In this document: positions 24,448-33,000 of the stretch, piece by piece
How the letters are laid out: each line of letters opens with the position of its first letter
Position numbering within the stretch: the first letter of the stretch is position 1
Assembly (NCBI GenBank): GCA_963794605.1
Contig: CAWCEN010000002.1
Location: 186,001-250,000, forward strand
Direction: 5' to 3'
DNA length: 64,000 nt
DNA from: VAXT01 sp963794605
GTDB taxonomy: Bacteria > Actinomycetota > Thermoleophilia > Gaiellales > Gaiellaceae
The notes under the pieces: generated by a model
Seen by the model: the letters and a program-made list of their open reading frames with translations, nothing else
Databases searched by the model: none
What the model was told of the DNA's origin: nothing
Position numbers and translations under genes: made by a program

Positions 24448-25224
24448 GTGGAGACCGGGCTCTTGGGCAAGCGCGTACTCGTCACGGGCGCCTCAGGCGG
24501 GATCGGCGGTGCGTGCGCGCGTGAATTCGTACGTGAGGGCAGCCGGATCGTGATCCACTACTACGAGGGTCGGGAGCGGGCCGAGGCGCTGAGCGAGGAG
24601 CTCGGCGGCGCTCCGGTCATCGGCGGGGATCTGCGCGACGAGGAGGCCGTCGACGAGCTGTTTCGCGGGAGCGTGGAGCAGCTGGGCGGGCTGGATGTGT
24701 GCGCGGCCGTTGCGGGGAAGTGGCCCGAGAAGGACCTGCCGCTCTGGGAGCTGCCGCTCGCGCGGTGGGAGGAGACGCTGCGCACCAATCTGACGGTCAC
24801 GTACCTGACGGCGCGCGCGTTTCTGCGCGAGGTCGAGCGCAACGGGCACGGCAGCCTCGTCATGGTCGGGTCGACGGCCGGGCTGTTCGGGGAGGCTGGG
24901 CACGCCGATTACGCCGCGGCGAAGTCGGCCATCGCGCACGGACTCCTGCTCAGCCTGAAGAACGAGATCGTTCGCGTCGCGCCGCTGGGCCGCGTGAACG
25001 TCGTCTGCCCGGGGTGGACCGAGTCGCCGATGACGCGGACGACGCTGACCGACCCTGAGCTCGTTCGGCGCGTGACGCGGACGATGCCGCTGCGGAAGGT
25101 GGCGCAGCCCGAGGATGTCGCGCGGCAGGTGGTCGTGCTCGCCTCGGACGAGCTGTCCGGGCACGTGACCGGGCAGGTCGTGACGGTCGCCGGCGGAATG
25201 GAGGGTCGGCTCCTGCACGAGTAG
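24448..25224 (+). CDS. SDR-family oxidoreductase (FabG-like)
   Basis: 258 aa, GTG start. KRVLVTGASGGIGGACAREF carries the TGxxxGIG motif, DVCAAVAGKWPEKD and the tetrad region with MVGSTAGLFGEAGHADYAAAKSAI (Ser, Tyr, Lys), CPGWTESPM and the end YTG-like region HVTGQVVTVAGGM. These are classical SDR features of 3-oxoacyl-ACP-reductase-like enzymes that use NADP(H). The substrate is unknown. It is divergent from the 84-aa gene, 61 bases away. Confidence 0.88.
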   Translation: METGLLGKRVLVTGASGGIGGACAREFVREGSRIVIHYYEGRERAEALSEELGGAPVIGGDLRDEEAVDELFRGSVEQLGGLDVCAAVAGKWPEKDLPLWELPLARWEETLRTNLTVTYLTARAFLREVERNGHGSLVMVGSTAGLFGEAGHADYAAAKSAIAHGLLLSLKNEIVRVAPLGRVNVVCPGWTESPMTRTTLTDPELVRRVTRTMPLRKVAQPEDVARQVVVLASDELSGHVTGQVVTVAGGMEGRLLHE

Positions 25225-25788
25225 TGCGAAGCGACGGGGTCTCCGCCGCTTTCGCCACTCCAGATCTTCTTCCTGCGGCTACGGCGAAGCGGCGATTCCT
25301 CGCCGCTTCGCCACTCCTGTAGCCGCAGGAATGCTTGCCGTCAGTCCCCGGCCCACGAAAGGAGTCGTTCTTGGTTTCGGCGTAGCAGGCGAGGAGCTTT
25401 AGCCCGAAGCCACTTCACCCGAGAACGACGGAGCGGGCCGCCGCCCGGCCCGCTCTGACGTCTCCGAAGAGAACTGCTGTCGAGTTGCCCCTGCCGCATT
25501 GGGGCCGACTCGTTTTTCCGAGAGCCCCCGCCGCATCGGGGCCGCTCGGTCTCCCGTATTGTGCCGCGGGGATATTGATTGATCTATCCCCTTTTAGCGG
25601 TTGACACGGGCACTTCACCTACGCCGAAACGGGGATGCGTTTTCGGCCCACATTTGTCCCGACTGCGTCAATGTTCCCGTACTAGACTCGAAACCGGGTG
25701 GTGGGTGGAGCCTCGATCCCCTCCCAGGGTGGGGACGTGGGGGCATCAGCCACGCGATTCGGCGCCCGCGGTTGCTACGCTCGGCACG
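25225..25788. other. Intergenic array of hairpins before the SAM riboswitch
   Basis: 564 bases without a gene. Four inverted repeats follow one another: the large stem at 25271-25330, a 10-bp stem at 25431-25455 (GAGCGGGCCG with CGGCCCGCTC), a CGAGT/ACTCG stem with GCCCC/GGGGC at 25481-25512 that is followed by TTTTT and looks like a terminator for the upstream SDR gene, and a similar stem at 25519-25550. The last two share GCCGCAT in the loop. A TTGACA at 25601-25606 may be a -35 box for the riboswitch transcript, but no convincing -10 box follows. Confidence 0.55.
25271..25330. repeat. Long nested inverted repeat
   Basis: TCCTGCGGCTAC pairs with GTAGCCGCAGGA and, inside it, GGCGAAGCGGCG pairs with CGCCGCTTCGCC, leaving a 6-base loop ATTCCT and a one-sided 6-base bulge ACTCCT. 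All 24 pairs are perfect. It lies just after the SDR gene and may end its transcript or act as an RNA structure. No T-tract follows. Confidence 0.75.
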
Positions 25789-25875
25789 TCCATCACGAGC
25801 GGCTGAGGGACTCGGCCCTGAGACGCCGCAGCAACCGGCCCACGGGGGTGCGGTGCTACCGCCGAGAGCGATGGA
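25789..25875 (+). promoter_or_regulatory. SAM-I (S-box) riboswitch
   Basis: P1 is TCCATC with GATGGA. Inside, the conserved segments of the S-box appear in order: GGCTGAGGGAC, GCAGCAACC, GGTGCTA and GAGAGCGATG. The P3 arm is GC-rich. The aptamer binds S-adenosylmethionine, and its target here is the methionine/folate fusion gene starting at 25943. The 3' strand of P1 reaches into GGAGGTGA at 25873-25880, the Shine-Dalgarno of a leader ORF, so repression probably works on translation. No intrinsic terminator is visible between it and the gene. Confidence 0.9.
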
Positions 25876-25885
25876 GGTGACCTCG

Positions 25886-25933
25886 ATGCTCCGACAACGC
25901 AGGCCCCGCGACCCGGCTCCGGGCCGGAAGTAG
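25886..25933 (+). CDS. 15-codon leader ORF after the SAM riboswitch
   Basis: ATG at 25886 is 5 bases after a near-ideal GGAGGTGA Shine-Dalgarno. The peptide is MLRQRRPRDPAPGRK, Arg/Pro-rich, and stops at 25931-25933. The stop is 9 bases before the ATG of the main gene, which itself has no good Shine-Dalgarno, so ribosomes probably reinitiate. The Shine-Dalgarno overlaps P1 of the riboswitch. The peptide sequence itself may not matter. Evidence is signal strength and position only. Confidence 0.5.
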   Translation: MLRQRRPRDPAPGRK

Positions 25934-25942
25934 GCTCCGCCG

Positions 25943-27751
25943 ATGGCGAACCGACTCCTCGAACGCCTCGCCCACGGCCCACCCCTCGTCGCCGACGGCG
26001 GCATGGGCGTCCTCGTCTCGAGCGCGGCGCCCCGCGTCCGCATCCCAGAAGAGGCGAACCTGCGCGCGCCGGAGACCGTCGTCAAGCTCCACGTCGGCTT
26101 CATCCAGGCCGGAGCGGACGTGATCGAAACGAACACGTTCGGTGCGAACCGGCGCAAGCTCGCGGCCAACTACCTCGAGGACGAGCTGCACGCGATCAAC
26201 AGCAGCGGCGTCAAGCTCGCGCGCGAGGCGAGGGAGATCTCGGGCCGCGACGTGTTCATCGCCGGCTCGATCGGCCCCCTCGGCGAGCCGGGCATCGACC
26301 CCGACCAGCGCCGCGAGATCTTCGCCGAGCAGGCCGCCGTCCTCGAGGGCCGCGGCGTCGACCTGTTCGCCGTCGAGACCTTCTTCGAGCTCGACGAGCT
26401 GGAGTCGGCGATCGAAGCGGTCCACAGCGTCTCATCGCTCCCTGTGCTCGCCATGCTCACGTTCGATGCAGGCGCTGAGACGCTCTCCGGGCTGTCAGCC
26501 GCACGCGCCGCCGAACGGCTCCGCAATCTAGGCGTGGCCGCGATCGGCGCCAATCACGGCGCCGGCATCCAGGCCGCCCTCGCCGCGCTCAGCGAGATGG
26601 ACGGCAACGGCCTCCCGCTCGCGGCGATGCCGAACATCGGCCTCGCGAGCATGGCCGGCAACCGCATCATCTACCCGCACGCCTCACCCGAGTACTTCGC
26701 CGAGTTCGCGGCCCACGCGCGCAACCTCGGCGCCCGCGTGATCGGCGGCTGCTGCGGGACGACGCCGACCGAGATCGCGGCGATCGCGTCCGCGGTCAAG
26801 GAGGAGCGGGAGCCGAGCGCTCCGCTCGTCTTCGCCGAGCGAGAGGTGCAAGTCGCGGTCCCTGAGCAGCGTGAAGAGACCGAACTCGCCCGGGCGTTTC
26901 GCGACAACGAATGGGTCGTCTCGGTGCAGATCGACCCCCCACTAGGCGGGAGCTACATCGGGATGATCGACGTCGCCCGCGCGCTGAAGGAATCCGGGAA
27001 GGCGGGCTTCGTCGACATCAACGACAACGCGACCGCCCGCGCCGCCGCGAGCGCGCTCATGCTCGCGGTCGAGATCGAGCGCAGCGCGGCCGTCGAAACG
27101 ATCCCGCACCTGACAACGCGCGACGCCACGATCATGGGCCTCGAGTCGCAGCTCCTCGGCGCACACGCATGCGGCCTACGCAACGTGCTCTCGGTGACGG
27201 GCGACCCGCCGGAGGTCGGCGACTACCCCGGCTCGCGCGGCGTCTACGAGATCGACTCGATCGGGCTCGCGCAGCTGATGGCGCGCCTGAATCGCGGCGA
27301 GGACTACAACGGGCGCGCGATCGACGCGGCCACGTCCTTCTACATCGGCGTCGCGGTCAACCCGGCTGCGGACGACCTCGAGACGGAGCTCGACCGCTTC
27401 CGGCGCAAGGTCGAAGCCGGCGCGCACTTCGCGATGACCCAGATCCTCTTCGACCTCGAGTACATGGACCGATTCCTCGACCGGCTGGGCGGCGAGTGGC
27501 CGATCCCCGTGCTCGTCGGCATCTTCCCGGTCTGGAGCCACCAGCTCGCGCTCCGGCTGCACAACGAGGTGCCCGGGATCGTCGTCCCAGAGCGAATCCT
27601 GAACGAGCTTCGCGAGGCCGGGCCAGACGCACTCCAGGTCGGGATGGACCTCGGCCGCACGTTGCTCGCCGACTCGCGGGACCGGGCCGACGGCGCGTAC
27701 GTCGTGGCGCCGTTCCGCCGGCCGCTCGGGATCCTCGACGCGCTGCCGTAA
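25943..27751 (+). CDS. Bifunctional homocysteine S-methyltransferase / methylenetetrahydrofolate reductase
   Basis: 602 aa, two domains. Residues 1 to about 295 are the homocysteine methyltransferase barrel: LVADGGMGVL, IETNTFGANR, FAVETFFELDE and GGCCGTTP at 268-275, giving two of the zinc Cys. The third usual ligand, the Cys of the G-x-N-C motif, is His205 in IGANHGAG. Residues about 315-602 are the MTHFR barrel: SVQIDPPLGG, NVLSVTGDPPEVGDYPGS and QILFD. The fusion is the YitJ-type enzyme of methionine synthesis, where the reductase makes 5-methyl-THF and the transferase uses a methyl donor. Control is by the S-box upstream. It converges on ftsH, 5 bases away. Confidence 0.92.
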   Translation: MANRLLERLAHGPPLVADGGMGVLVSSAAPRVRIPEEANLRAPETVVKLHVGFIQAGADVIETNTFGANRRKLAANYLEDELHAINSSGVKLAREAREISGRDVFIAGSIGPLGEPGIDPDQRREIFAEQAAVLEGRGVDLFAVETFFELDELESAIEAVHSVSSLPVLAMLTFDAGAETLSGLSAARAAERLRNLGVAAIGANHGAGIQAALAALSEMDGNGLPLAAMPNIGLASMAGNRIIYPHASPEYFAEFAAHARNLGARVIGGCCGTTPTEIAAIASAVKEEREPSAPLVFAEREVQVAVPEQREETELARAFRDNEWVVSVQIDPPLGGSYIGMIDVARALKESGKAGFVDINDNATARAAASALMLAVEIERSAAVETIPHLTTRDATIMGLESQLLGAHACGLRNVLSVTGDPPEVGDYPGSRGVYEIDSIGLAQLMARLNRGEDYNGRAIDAATSFYIGVAVNPAADDLETELDRFRRKVEAGAHFAMTQILFDLEYMDRFLDRLGGEWPIPVLVGIFPVWSHQLALRLHNEVPGIVVPERILNELREAGPDALQVGMDLGRTLLADSRDRADGAYVVAPFRRPLGILDALP

Positions 27752-27756
27752 GCGCG

Positions 27757-29739
27757 CTAGGACTCGCTCTTGGAGCGGGCCGCCAACGAAGAGGGCTCGG
27801 CACGGGGGGCCGCCGCCCGGGCGACGCCGGCGGCCGCATACGCGTCCTCCTCGTCGAGCGTCTCGTGCTCGAGCAACGCGCTTGCCAACGAGTCGAGCTT
27901 GTCCCTGTTCTGCTCGAGCAGAGCCGCGACCTCCTTGTGGGACTCGTCGACTATGCGGCGCACTTCGTCGTCGACGAGCTTCTGGGTGTCGGGCGAGACT
28001 TCGCTGCCGGCGGGGACGAACGGGCCCGTGCCGTCACGCGGTAGGACGGCGATCGGGCCGATGGCGGGACTCATGCCCCAGCGGCCGACCATCTGGCGGG
28101 CGATCTCCGTCAGCTGGGCGATGTCCGATTCGGCGCCGGTGCTGATCTCGTCGAACACGAGCTCCTCGGCCGCACGTCCTCCGAGAGAAACCTTGATCTT
28201 CGCGAGGGCCTCGGGCTGGCTGTAGTTGAAGCGGTCGGTCTCCGGTGCGGAGAACGTGACGCCGAGCGCCTGGCCACGAGGAATGATCGAGACCTTGCGG
28301 ACGGGATCGGCACCTTCTGTGAGCATGCCCACGATCGCGTGGCCCCCCTCGTGGTAGGCGGTTCGGCGGCGATCCTCCACGGTCATCATCACCTGCCGCT
28401 CCGCCCCGAGGATGATTCGCTCGAGGCTGTCCGTGAAGTCGGCTTCCGTGACGGCGTCGTGGTTGCGCCTGGCCGCGAGCAGAGCGGCCTCGTTGACGAG
28501 GTTCGCCAGATCGGCGCCGACCATGCCCGGCGTCGTCGCGGCGATCCGGCCGAGATCGACGTCGGGACCGAGCGGCACGGCACGCGTGTGAACCTTCAGG
28601 ATCGCCTCGCGCCCGGTGCGATCGGGGGGCTGGACGAAAACGCGTCGGTCGAAGCGGCCGGGGCGAAGCAGGGCCTGGTCGAGCACGTCCGGCCGGTTGG
28701 TCGCTCCGATCACGATCACGTTCGTCGACGGGTCGAAACCATCCATCTCGGTCAGGATCTGGTTCAGCGTCTGCTCACGCTCGTCGTTGCCGCCACTGAA
28801 GCCGGCCACCCCGGACGTCCGCGAGCGCCCGATCGCGTCGAGCTCGTCGATGAAGACGATCGCCGGCGCAGCCTCCTTGGCCTGGGTGAACAGGTCTCGC
28901 ACGCGCGAGGCCCCGACGCCGACGATCGCCTCGACGAACTCGGACGCGGCGATCGAGAAGAACGGTGCGTTCGCCTCCCCGGCGACCGCGCGCGCAAGGA
29001 GCGTCTTGCCGGTGCCCGGCGCCCCCGCGAGCAGCACCCCACGCGGAATCCTGCCGCCGAGCTTCCGGTACCTCTCCGGATGGCGAAGGAAGTCGACGAC
29101 CTCGGACAGCTCGTCCTTGGCCTCGTCGATCCCCGCGACGTCCTTGAACGTCACGCGGTCTTCTGACGCCTGGTACCGGCTGGCCCGCGAACGCCCGAAC
29201 GAGCCGAGGATGTTCTGCACGTTCCCGGCGCGCCGCATGAGGTAGAAGAGCAGCGCGACGAAGAGGATCGTCGGCCCGAAGAAGAGGAGCAGGCTCTGCC
29301 ACCAGGGCGAGCCCGTCTCGAGCGGCTGAGCGTTGACGACGACGCCCTTGCTCTGGAGCAGCTTCGAGAGCGCGTCGTTGTCGGCGAACGCGGGGACCTC
29401 GGTCTTGAAACGATCGCTCGGCTTCGAGTCCGCGTACTGCTCCTTCTGCTTGAACGTGCCCTGGATGGCCGTGCCCTTCGACGTGATCTCCTTCACGTGG
29501 CCGTCTCGGACCTGCTGGAGGAAGAACGGGCTGTACGGCACACGCGGGCGCGCCGGCTCTTTCATCGCACGCGAGCCGAGGTAGATGTTCAGCGCCAGCA
29601 GCGCGAGGAAGAAGATGGTCCAGTTCCGGTTCAGCCTGAACCGTGGCGGTCTCGGCGAGGTCGGCGAAGACCCACGCGGCGCGGGAGGCGCGGGCGGCGC
29701 GCTCGGGTCCTGCCGCTGGTCGCCGCGTGGCGTGCTCAC
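27757..29739 (-). CDS. ftsH: FtsH ATP-dependent zinc metalloprotease
   Basis: 660 aa from GTG at 29739, which follows GGAAGG; upstream in-frame starts lie in Pro/Ser-rich nonsense. The order is a Pro-rich N terminus, helix 1 (NWTIFFLALLALNIYLG), an extracytoplasmic domain, helix 2 (LLLFFGPTILFVALLFYL), then the AAA module with GAPGTGKT, IVFIDELDAIG and the second region of homology near RPGRFDRR, and the protease with HEGGH (zinc, instead of the usual HEAGH) and the third ligand Asp in STGAESDI. It degrades membrane and short-lived proteins. The C terminus is a long Ala-rich tail. Confidence 0.95.
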   Translation of the reverse strand: MSTPRGDQRQDPSAPPAPPAPRGSSPTSPRPPRFRLNRNWTIFFLALLALNIYLGSRAMKEPARPRVPYSPFFLQQVRDGHVKEITSKGTAIQGTFKQKEQYADSKPSDRFKTEVPAFADNDALSKLLQSKGVVVNAQPLETGSPWWQSLLLFFGPTILFVALLFYLMRRAGNVQNILGSFGRSRASRYQASEDRVTFKDVAGIDEAKDELSEVVDFLRHPERYRKLGGRIPRGVLLAGAPGTGKTLLARAVAGEANAPFFSIAASEFVEAIVGVGASRVRDLFTQAKEAAPAIVFIDELDAIGRSRTSGVAGFSGGNDEREQTLNQILTEMDGFDPSTNVIVIGATNRPDVLDQALLRPGRFDRRVFVQPPDRTGREAILKVHTRAVPLGPDVDLGRIAATTPGMVGADLANLVNEAALLAARRNHDAVTEADFTDSLERIILGAERQVMMTVEDRRRTAYHEGGHAIVGMLTEGADPVRKVSIIPRGQALGVTFSAPETDRFNYSQPEALAKIKVSLGGRAAEELVFDEISTGAESDIAQLTEIARQMVGRWGMSPAIGPIAVLPRDGTGPFVPAGSEVSPDTQKLVDDEVRRIVDESHKEVAALLEQNRDKLDSLASALLEHETLDEEDAYAAAGVARAAAPRAEPSSLAARSKSES

Positions 29740-29791
29740 AAGGACGTCCTTCCAGTTCCTGCTTGCGTGACGACACTTTAGGCTTGATCCA

Positions 29792-30223
29792 GTGGAGGGC
29801 GCAGAGCTACAGGAGTTCATCGACCGCTACAACGCGGCCTGGAACGACCACGACGTCGACGCGATCGTGTCGATGCACACCGAGGACTCGGTGTTCGAGA
29901 ACCACACGACCGGCGACGTCAACATCGGCAAGGACGCGATCACGCAGGCGATCAGCGGCATCTTCGGCGTGTTTCCCGACCTGAGCTTCGAGGCGCGGAG
30001 CCAGTACATCCGAGTCGACCTCGTCGTCCAGGAGTGGACCGCCCGCGGCACCCATGAAGGGCCGATGACACGCTCCGGGATGACGATCGAGCCGACCGGC
30101 CGCACCGTCGAGTACCGAGGCATGGACATCATCCCGATCCGCAACGGCCTCGTTGCGCGCAAGGACGTCTATTCGGACGGGGTCACGCTGCTGCGCCAGC
30201 TCGGCTTGACCGAAATCGCGTAG
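29792..30223 (+). CDS. SnoaL-like / NTF2-fold protein
   Basis: 143 aa, GTG start at 29792. FIDRYNAAWNDHDVDAIVSMHTEDSVFENHTTGDVNIGKDAI is the family's helix-plus-cone beginning, followed by FPDLSFEARSQYI, VQEWTARGTHEGPM and EYRGMDIIPIRNGLVARKDVY. These polyketide-cyclase-like folds act on small organic substrates or serve as binding domains; this single-domain type has no known reaction. It stands between ftsH (divergent, 52 bases) and tRNA-Asp. Confidence 0.8.
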   Translation: MEGAELQEFIDRYNAAWNDHDVDAIVSMHTEDSVFENHTTGDVNIGKDAITQAISGIFGVFPDLSFEARSQYIRVDLVVQEWTARGTHEGPMTRSGMTIEPTGRTVEYRGMDIIPIRNGLVARKDVYSDGVTLLRQLGLTEIA

Positions 30224-30241
30224 CTAGACTGTCCCGCGCCC

Positions 30242-30315
<74 letters not shown>

Positions 30316-30362
30316 TATTCCCGACTGCCTAGGAGACCTCGGCCGGCGAAGCCAGGCCGCCA

Positions 30363-31382
30363 CTACGAACCTTCGAGGCGCGCCGCGGCGGCGGTCCTGT
30401 TTGGCACGCCGAGCTTCCGGTAAACGTGCTCGAGGTGCTTCGCCACAGTGGCGGATGCGAGCCCGAGGTCGAGCGCGATCTCGTCGTTCTCCTTGCCGAG
30501 CGCAACATGCTCGAGGATCTGCCGCTCGCGCGTCGTGAGCTTTTCGATCCGCGTGTCGCGCTCGTCGAGCATGAGCACGTGCAGGCCGCCGGTTTGCGCA
30601 ATCCGAACGTGGAGCCGGCGATCAGCATGCGCCAGCCGGAGCTTGCGACGTCCGAGCACAGCTAGCGGTACGCGTCCGTTCTCGATCTCGAGGTAGCGCT
30701 CCAGAACCGCGCGCGACGCTGGGGACGCAAACTCGATCACGCCCTTTCGGCCGCAGAGAACGACGCCAGATGCGTCATCGCTCGCCCCCTCTTCGAGGTC
30801 GGCTAGCGCGGCGGCCCCGCGCAGCGCAGTCTCCGCTGCCTCGGCCCGTGCGGCGAGGTGCGGGCGCAGCAAGTCCAATACAAGGCGGTCGCGCTCGTCG
30901 AAGTCCCGTCGTTCGTAGCGGGTGAAGATGAAAACTCGGGTCCGAGTCGGCTCGGGGGCGAGGCCGAAGTCGAGCCAGTGGTCGATCGACCCTCGGTAGA
31001 AGGCGTCGTAAATCGGCGTTCGCCGGAACTCGCGCAGCGTGAGGAAATCGGACACCTTGCGAGCAGTGGTCCAGTCGCCACTCGCAAGGCTTCGCCGGCT
31101 GCAGAGGGGATGCGTGTCACGAAGCTGCCACCACAACTCGTCGTCGGTCGTCGGCTCGCTGCGACAGACGAGTTCATCATCGCCGTCCGCGTGGTGCCAA
31201 ACCTGGAGGCTCGAGAAGCGCCCGACCAAGTCGGTCTCGTTGTAGCCAAGGGAGTCGGCCGCGATCAGGTTACGCAGCCCTGCGACGAGTCGCGGGGGGA
31301 ACGGCAGCGGATCGTCGAGCTCCCGCAGTTCGCTCACGAAGTCCAGCAGCGCCGAGGCGTCGCCTTCGGACAGCCTCCTCAC
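30363..31382 (-). CDS. LuxR-family transcriptional regulator
   Basis: 339 aa from GTG at 31382. The C-terminal 65 residues are a LuxR/GerE HTH: KLTTRERQILEHVALGKENDEIALDLGLASATVAKHLEHVYRKLGV (in pieces). About 270 residues lie before it with a sensor-like alpha/beta segment, RDFDERDRLVLDLLRPHLA, as in helix-turn-helix proteins with a PAS-like ligand domain. No response-regulator receiver is seen. It begins the 2.6-kb insert next to tRNA-Asp. The signal is unknown. Confidence 0.85.
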   Translation of the reverse strand: MRRLSEGDASALLDFVSELRELDDPLPFPPRLVAGLRNLIAADSLGYNETDLVGRFSSLQVWHHADGDDELVCRSEPTTDDELWWQLRDTHPLCSRRSLASGDWTTARKVSDFLTLREFRRTPIYDAFYRGSIDHWLDFGLAPEPTRTRVFIFTRYERRDFDERDRLVLDLLRPHLAARAEAAETALRGAAALADLEEGASDDASGVVLCGRKGVIEFASPASRAVLERYLEIENGRVPLAVLGRRKLRLAHADRRLHVRIAQTGGLHVLMLDERDTRIEKLTTRERQILEHVALGKENDEIALDLGLASATVAKHLEHVYRKLGVPNRTAAAARLEGS

Positions 31383-31614
31383 GCGTCGAGGATACGTCGA
31401 ACTACGTATTGCGGCAAATGTCGCATGGAGCGAGCATTGGCGAGCCTCAGCTGTGCAGCGATTAGCACAGAGAGGAGAGCGCACACCACGTCGTGCCTGC
31501 GGTCGGCCTGGGCAGATAGATCGGGGTCACCGCGAGAGCCCCCCGGGGCGCTGCGGCCCCCGACCTCGAGAGATCGAGCAGGTGAGACGCAACCCACTCA
31601 GAAGGGGAATAGCC

Positions 31615-32652
31615 ATGAGATCCAGCATCACCGTGACACGTTGCATCACCGCGTTTGCCGCAGCGCTCGCCATCGCGTTCGTGGTGCCGAGCTCCGATGT
31701 GTGGGCCGGGCAAACATCACAACCGCCGGTTGTCACCGTGCTCAACGACACGGCCCTCGGGGGCCTGGGATCGGGAAGCACAATCGGGCCTGACGGCGCC
31801 CTCTACGTCACGAACGGGAACGACGGCACGCTCGTCCGGATCGATCCGGCGACCGGCTCCGAGACGGTGGTCGGCAGCGGCTTGCCACACCAGGTCATCG
31901 GGATCGGTGGCGCGATGGACGTCGCGTTCATCGGCCATCGCGCCTATGTGCTGGTCACCCTGGCAGGGGCCGACGTCGGCGTTCCCGACGCCGTCATGGG
32001 CATCTACCGCCTGAAGCCTGACGGCACGTTCTCCGTGTTCGCCGATCTGGGCACGTGGTCGGCCGAGCACCCGCCCCCGGACCCCGACTGGTTCCTCTCG
32101 CAAGGCGTCCAGTATTCGCTGGAAGTGTGGCGCAATGGATTCGTCGTAGCCGACGCCCACCTCGGACGGGTGATTCGCGTCGACCTGCGGGGACAAATCA
32201 GTGAGTTGGTGGCGTTCGACAGCACTAACTCGGTACCCACCGGCCTCGAGTCGGCAAACGGCAAGGTCTTCGTGGCCACGGCCGGTCCGATCCCGCACCT
32301 CCCGTCGACCTCCAAGATCAATGAAGTGCAACGTGACGGATCGGTGAATGTGGTCGGCGAGTGGGGCGCAGACTACGCGGGTAATCGTGGCCTCATCGTC
32401 GATGTCGAGAAGGGGCGCCATCACCGCTTGTACGGACTACTGCAGGGCTACTGGGACCTCGAACCGATCCCCGAGAACGAGGGCAAGCCGGCCGCTCCGA
32501 ACACAGGTGAGATCGTTGCCGTCGGCGCGGACGGCACGTTCGAGACGGTGGTGAGCGGCCTCGATCGGCCCACGTCGCTGGAACTCGTCGGCCCTGTGGG
32601 CTTCGTGGTCACGCTCACGGGAACGATCTTGCGGATCGACTGGGCGGCATGA
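31615..32652 (+). CDS. ScyD/ScyE-family secreted beta-propeller protein
   Basis: 345 aa. A Sec signal peptide is visible in the first 32 residues (TRCITAFAAALAIAFVVPSSDVWA). The rest is repeats of NHL/WD-like strands: IGPDGALYVTNGNDGTLVRIDP, KVFVATAGPIPHLP, VGADGTFETVVSGLDRPTSLELVG. The family is named after cyanobacterial scytonemin genes but is widely found as secreted proteins of unknown role. ATG at 31615 with AGAAGGGG upstream. It lies inside the segment flanked by tRNA-Asp and the degraded tRNA-Asp end. Confidence 0.82.
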   Translation: MRSSITVTRCITAFAAALAIAFVVPSSDVWAGQTSQPPVVTVLNDTALGGLGSGSTIGPDGALYVTNGNDGTLVRIDPATGSETVVGSGLPHQVIGIGGAMDVAFIGHRAYVLVTLAGADVGVPDAVMGIYRLKPDGTFSVFADLGTWSAEHPPPDPDWFLSQGVQYSLEVWRNGFVVADAHLGRVIRVDLRGQISELVAFDSTNSVPTGLESANGKVFVATAGPIPHLPSTSKINEVQRDGSVNVVGEWGADYAGNRGLIVDVEKGRHHRLYGLLQGYWDLEPIPENEGKPAAPNTGEIVAVGADGTFETVVSGLDRPTSLELVGPVGFVVTLTGTILRIDWAA

Positions 32653-32761
32653 TCCCGCCCACGAACAGTGGGGCAAGCTCCGCGGGATCGGCGTTCGGCC
32701 GGAGGTTTACCAGAGGTTGACCGATCGCACGTGAGCGACTGCGCCCGGAACCCGCCCAGAG

Positions 32762-32789
32762 AAAAGGCTCGCGTTTGCGGGCCTTTTCG
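32762..32789. terminator. Terminator hairpin with A/T flanks
   Basis: AAAAGGCTCGC pairs with GCGGGCCTTTT around GTTT, with one mismatch. It is flanked by A-runs on one side and T-runs on the other and could end transcripts in both directions: the ScyD-like gene on the plus strand and the tRNA-Thr remnant on the minus strand. Confidence 0.6.
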
Positions 32790-32792
32790 TCA

Positions 32793-32850
32793 AGCCCTCT
32801 GACGGACTCGAACCGTCGACCCCCTCCTACCATTGAGGTTCTGAGGAGGG
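32793..32850 (-). pseudogene. 3' half of a tRNA-Thr-like gene, second copy
   Basis: Read on the minus strand it has an anticodon region with GGT (Thr) in a disrupted stem, then GGTCGACGGTTCGAGTCCG and TCAGAGGGCT. The last 29 bases equal those of the remnant at 303-331. The 5' half and D arm are missing, and the stem has mismatches. It ends in its own terminator at 32762-32789, like the first copy. Confidence 0.6.
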
Positions 32851-32883
32851 AAGCGAGGGTAGCGCGCGCGGCTTGACCTCAAC

Positions 32884-32919
32884 GGTCGCGAAAGGCGGGT
32901 TTGAGTCCCATCGCTCCCG
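32884..32919 (+). pseudogene. Degraded 3' end of tRNA-Asp
   Basis: GGTCGC, seven extra bases, then GGGTTTGAGTCCCATCGCTC and CCG. Without the extra bases it matches the 3' end of the tRNA-Asp at 30242-30315, with two mismatches over 23 bases. The distance to the intact gene is 2.6 kb, in direct orientation, as expected of attachment-site repeats flanking an inserted segment. Confidence 0.6.
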
Positions 32920-33000
32920 TCTCTCGTTCTCGCTGGTAGCCGCCGCAACCCGGCGATCAGTGCTTCAGGTTCCGACGGGAGCGATCCCCGCGCTATCCGA

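Noticed and set aside
26911..28044. Long plus-strand ORF of 377 codons
   Set aside because: It overlaps the MTHFR domain and the start of ftsH in another frame, is Arg/Pro/Ala-rich and lacks family character. It is a high-GC shadow frame.
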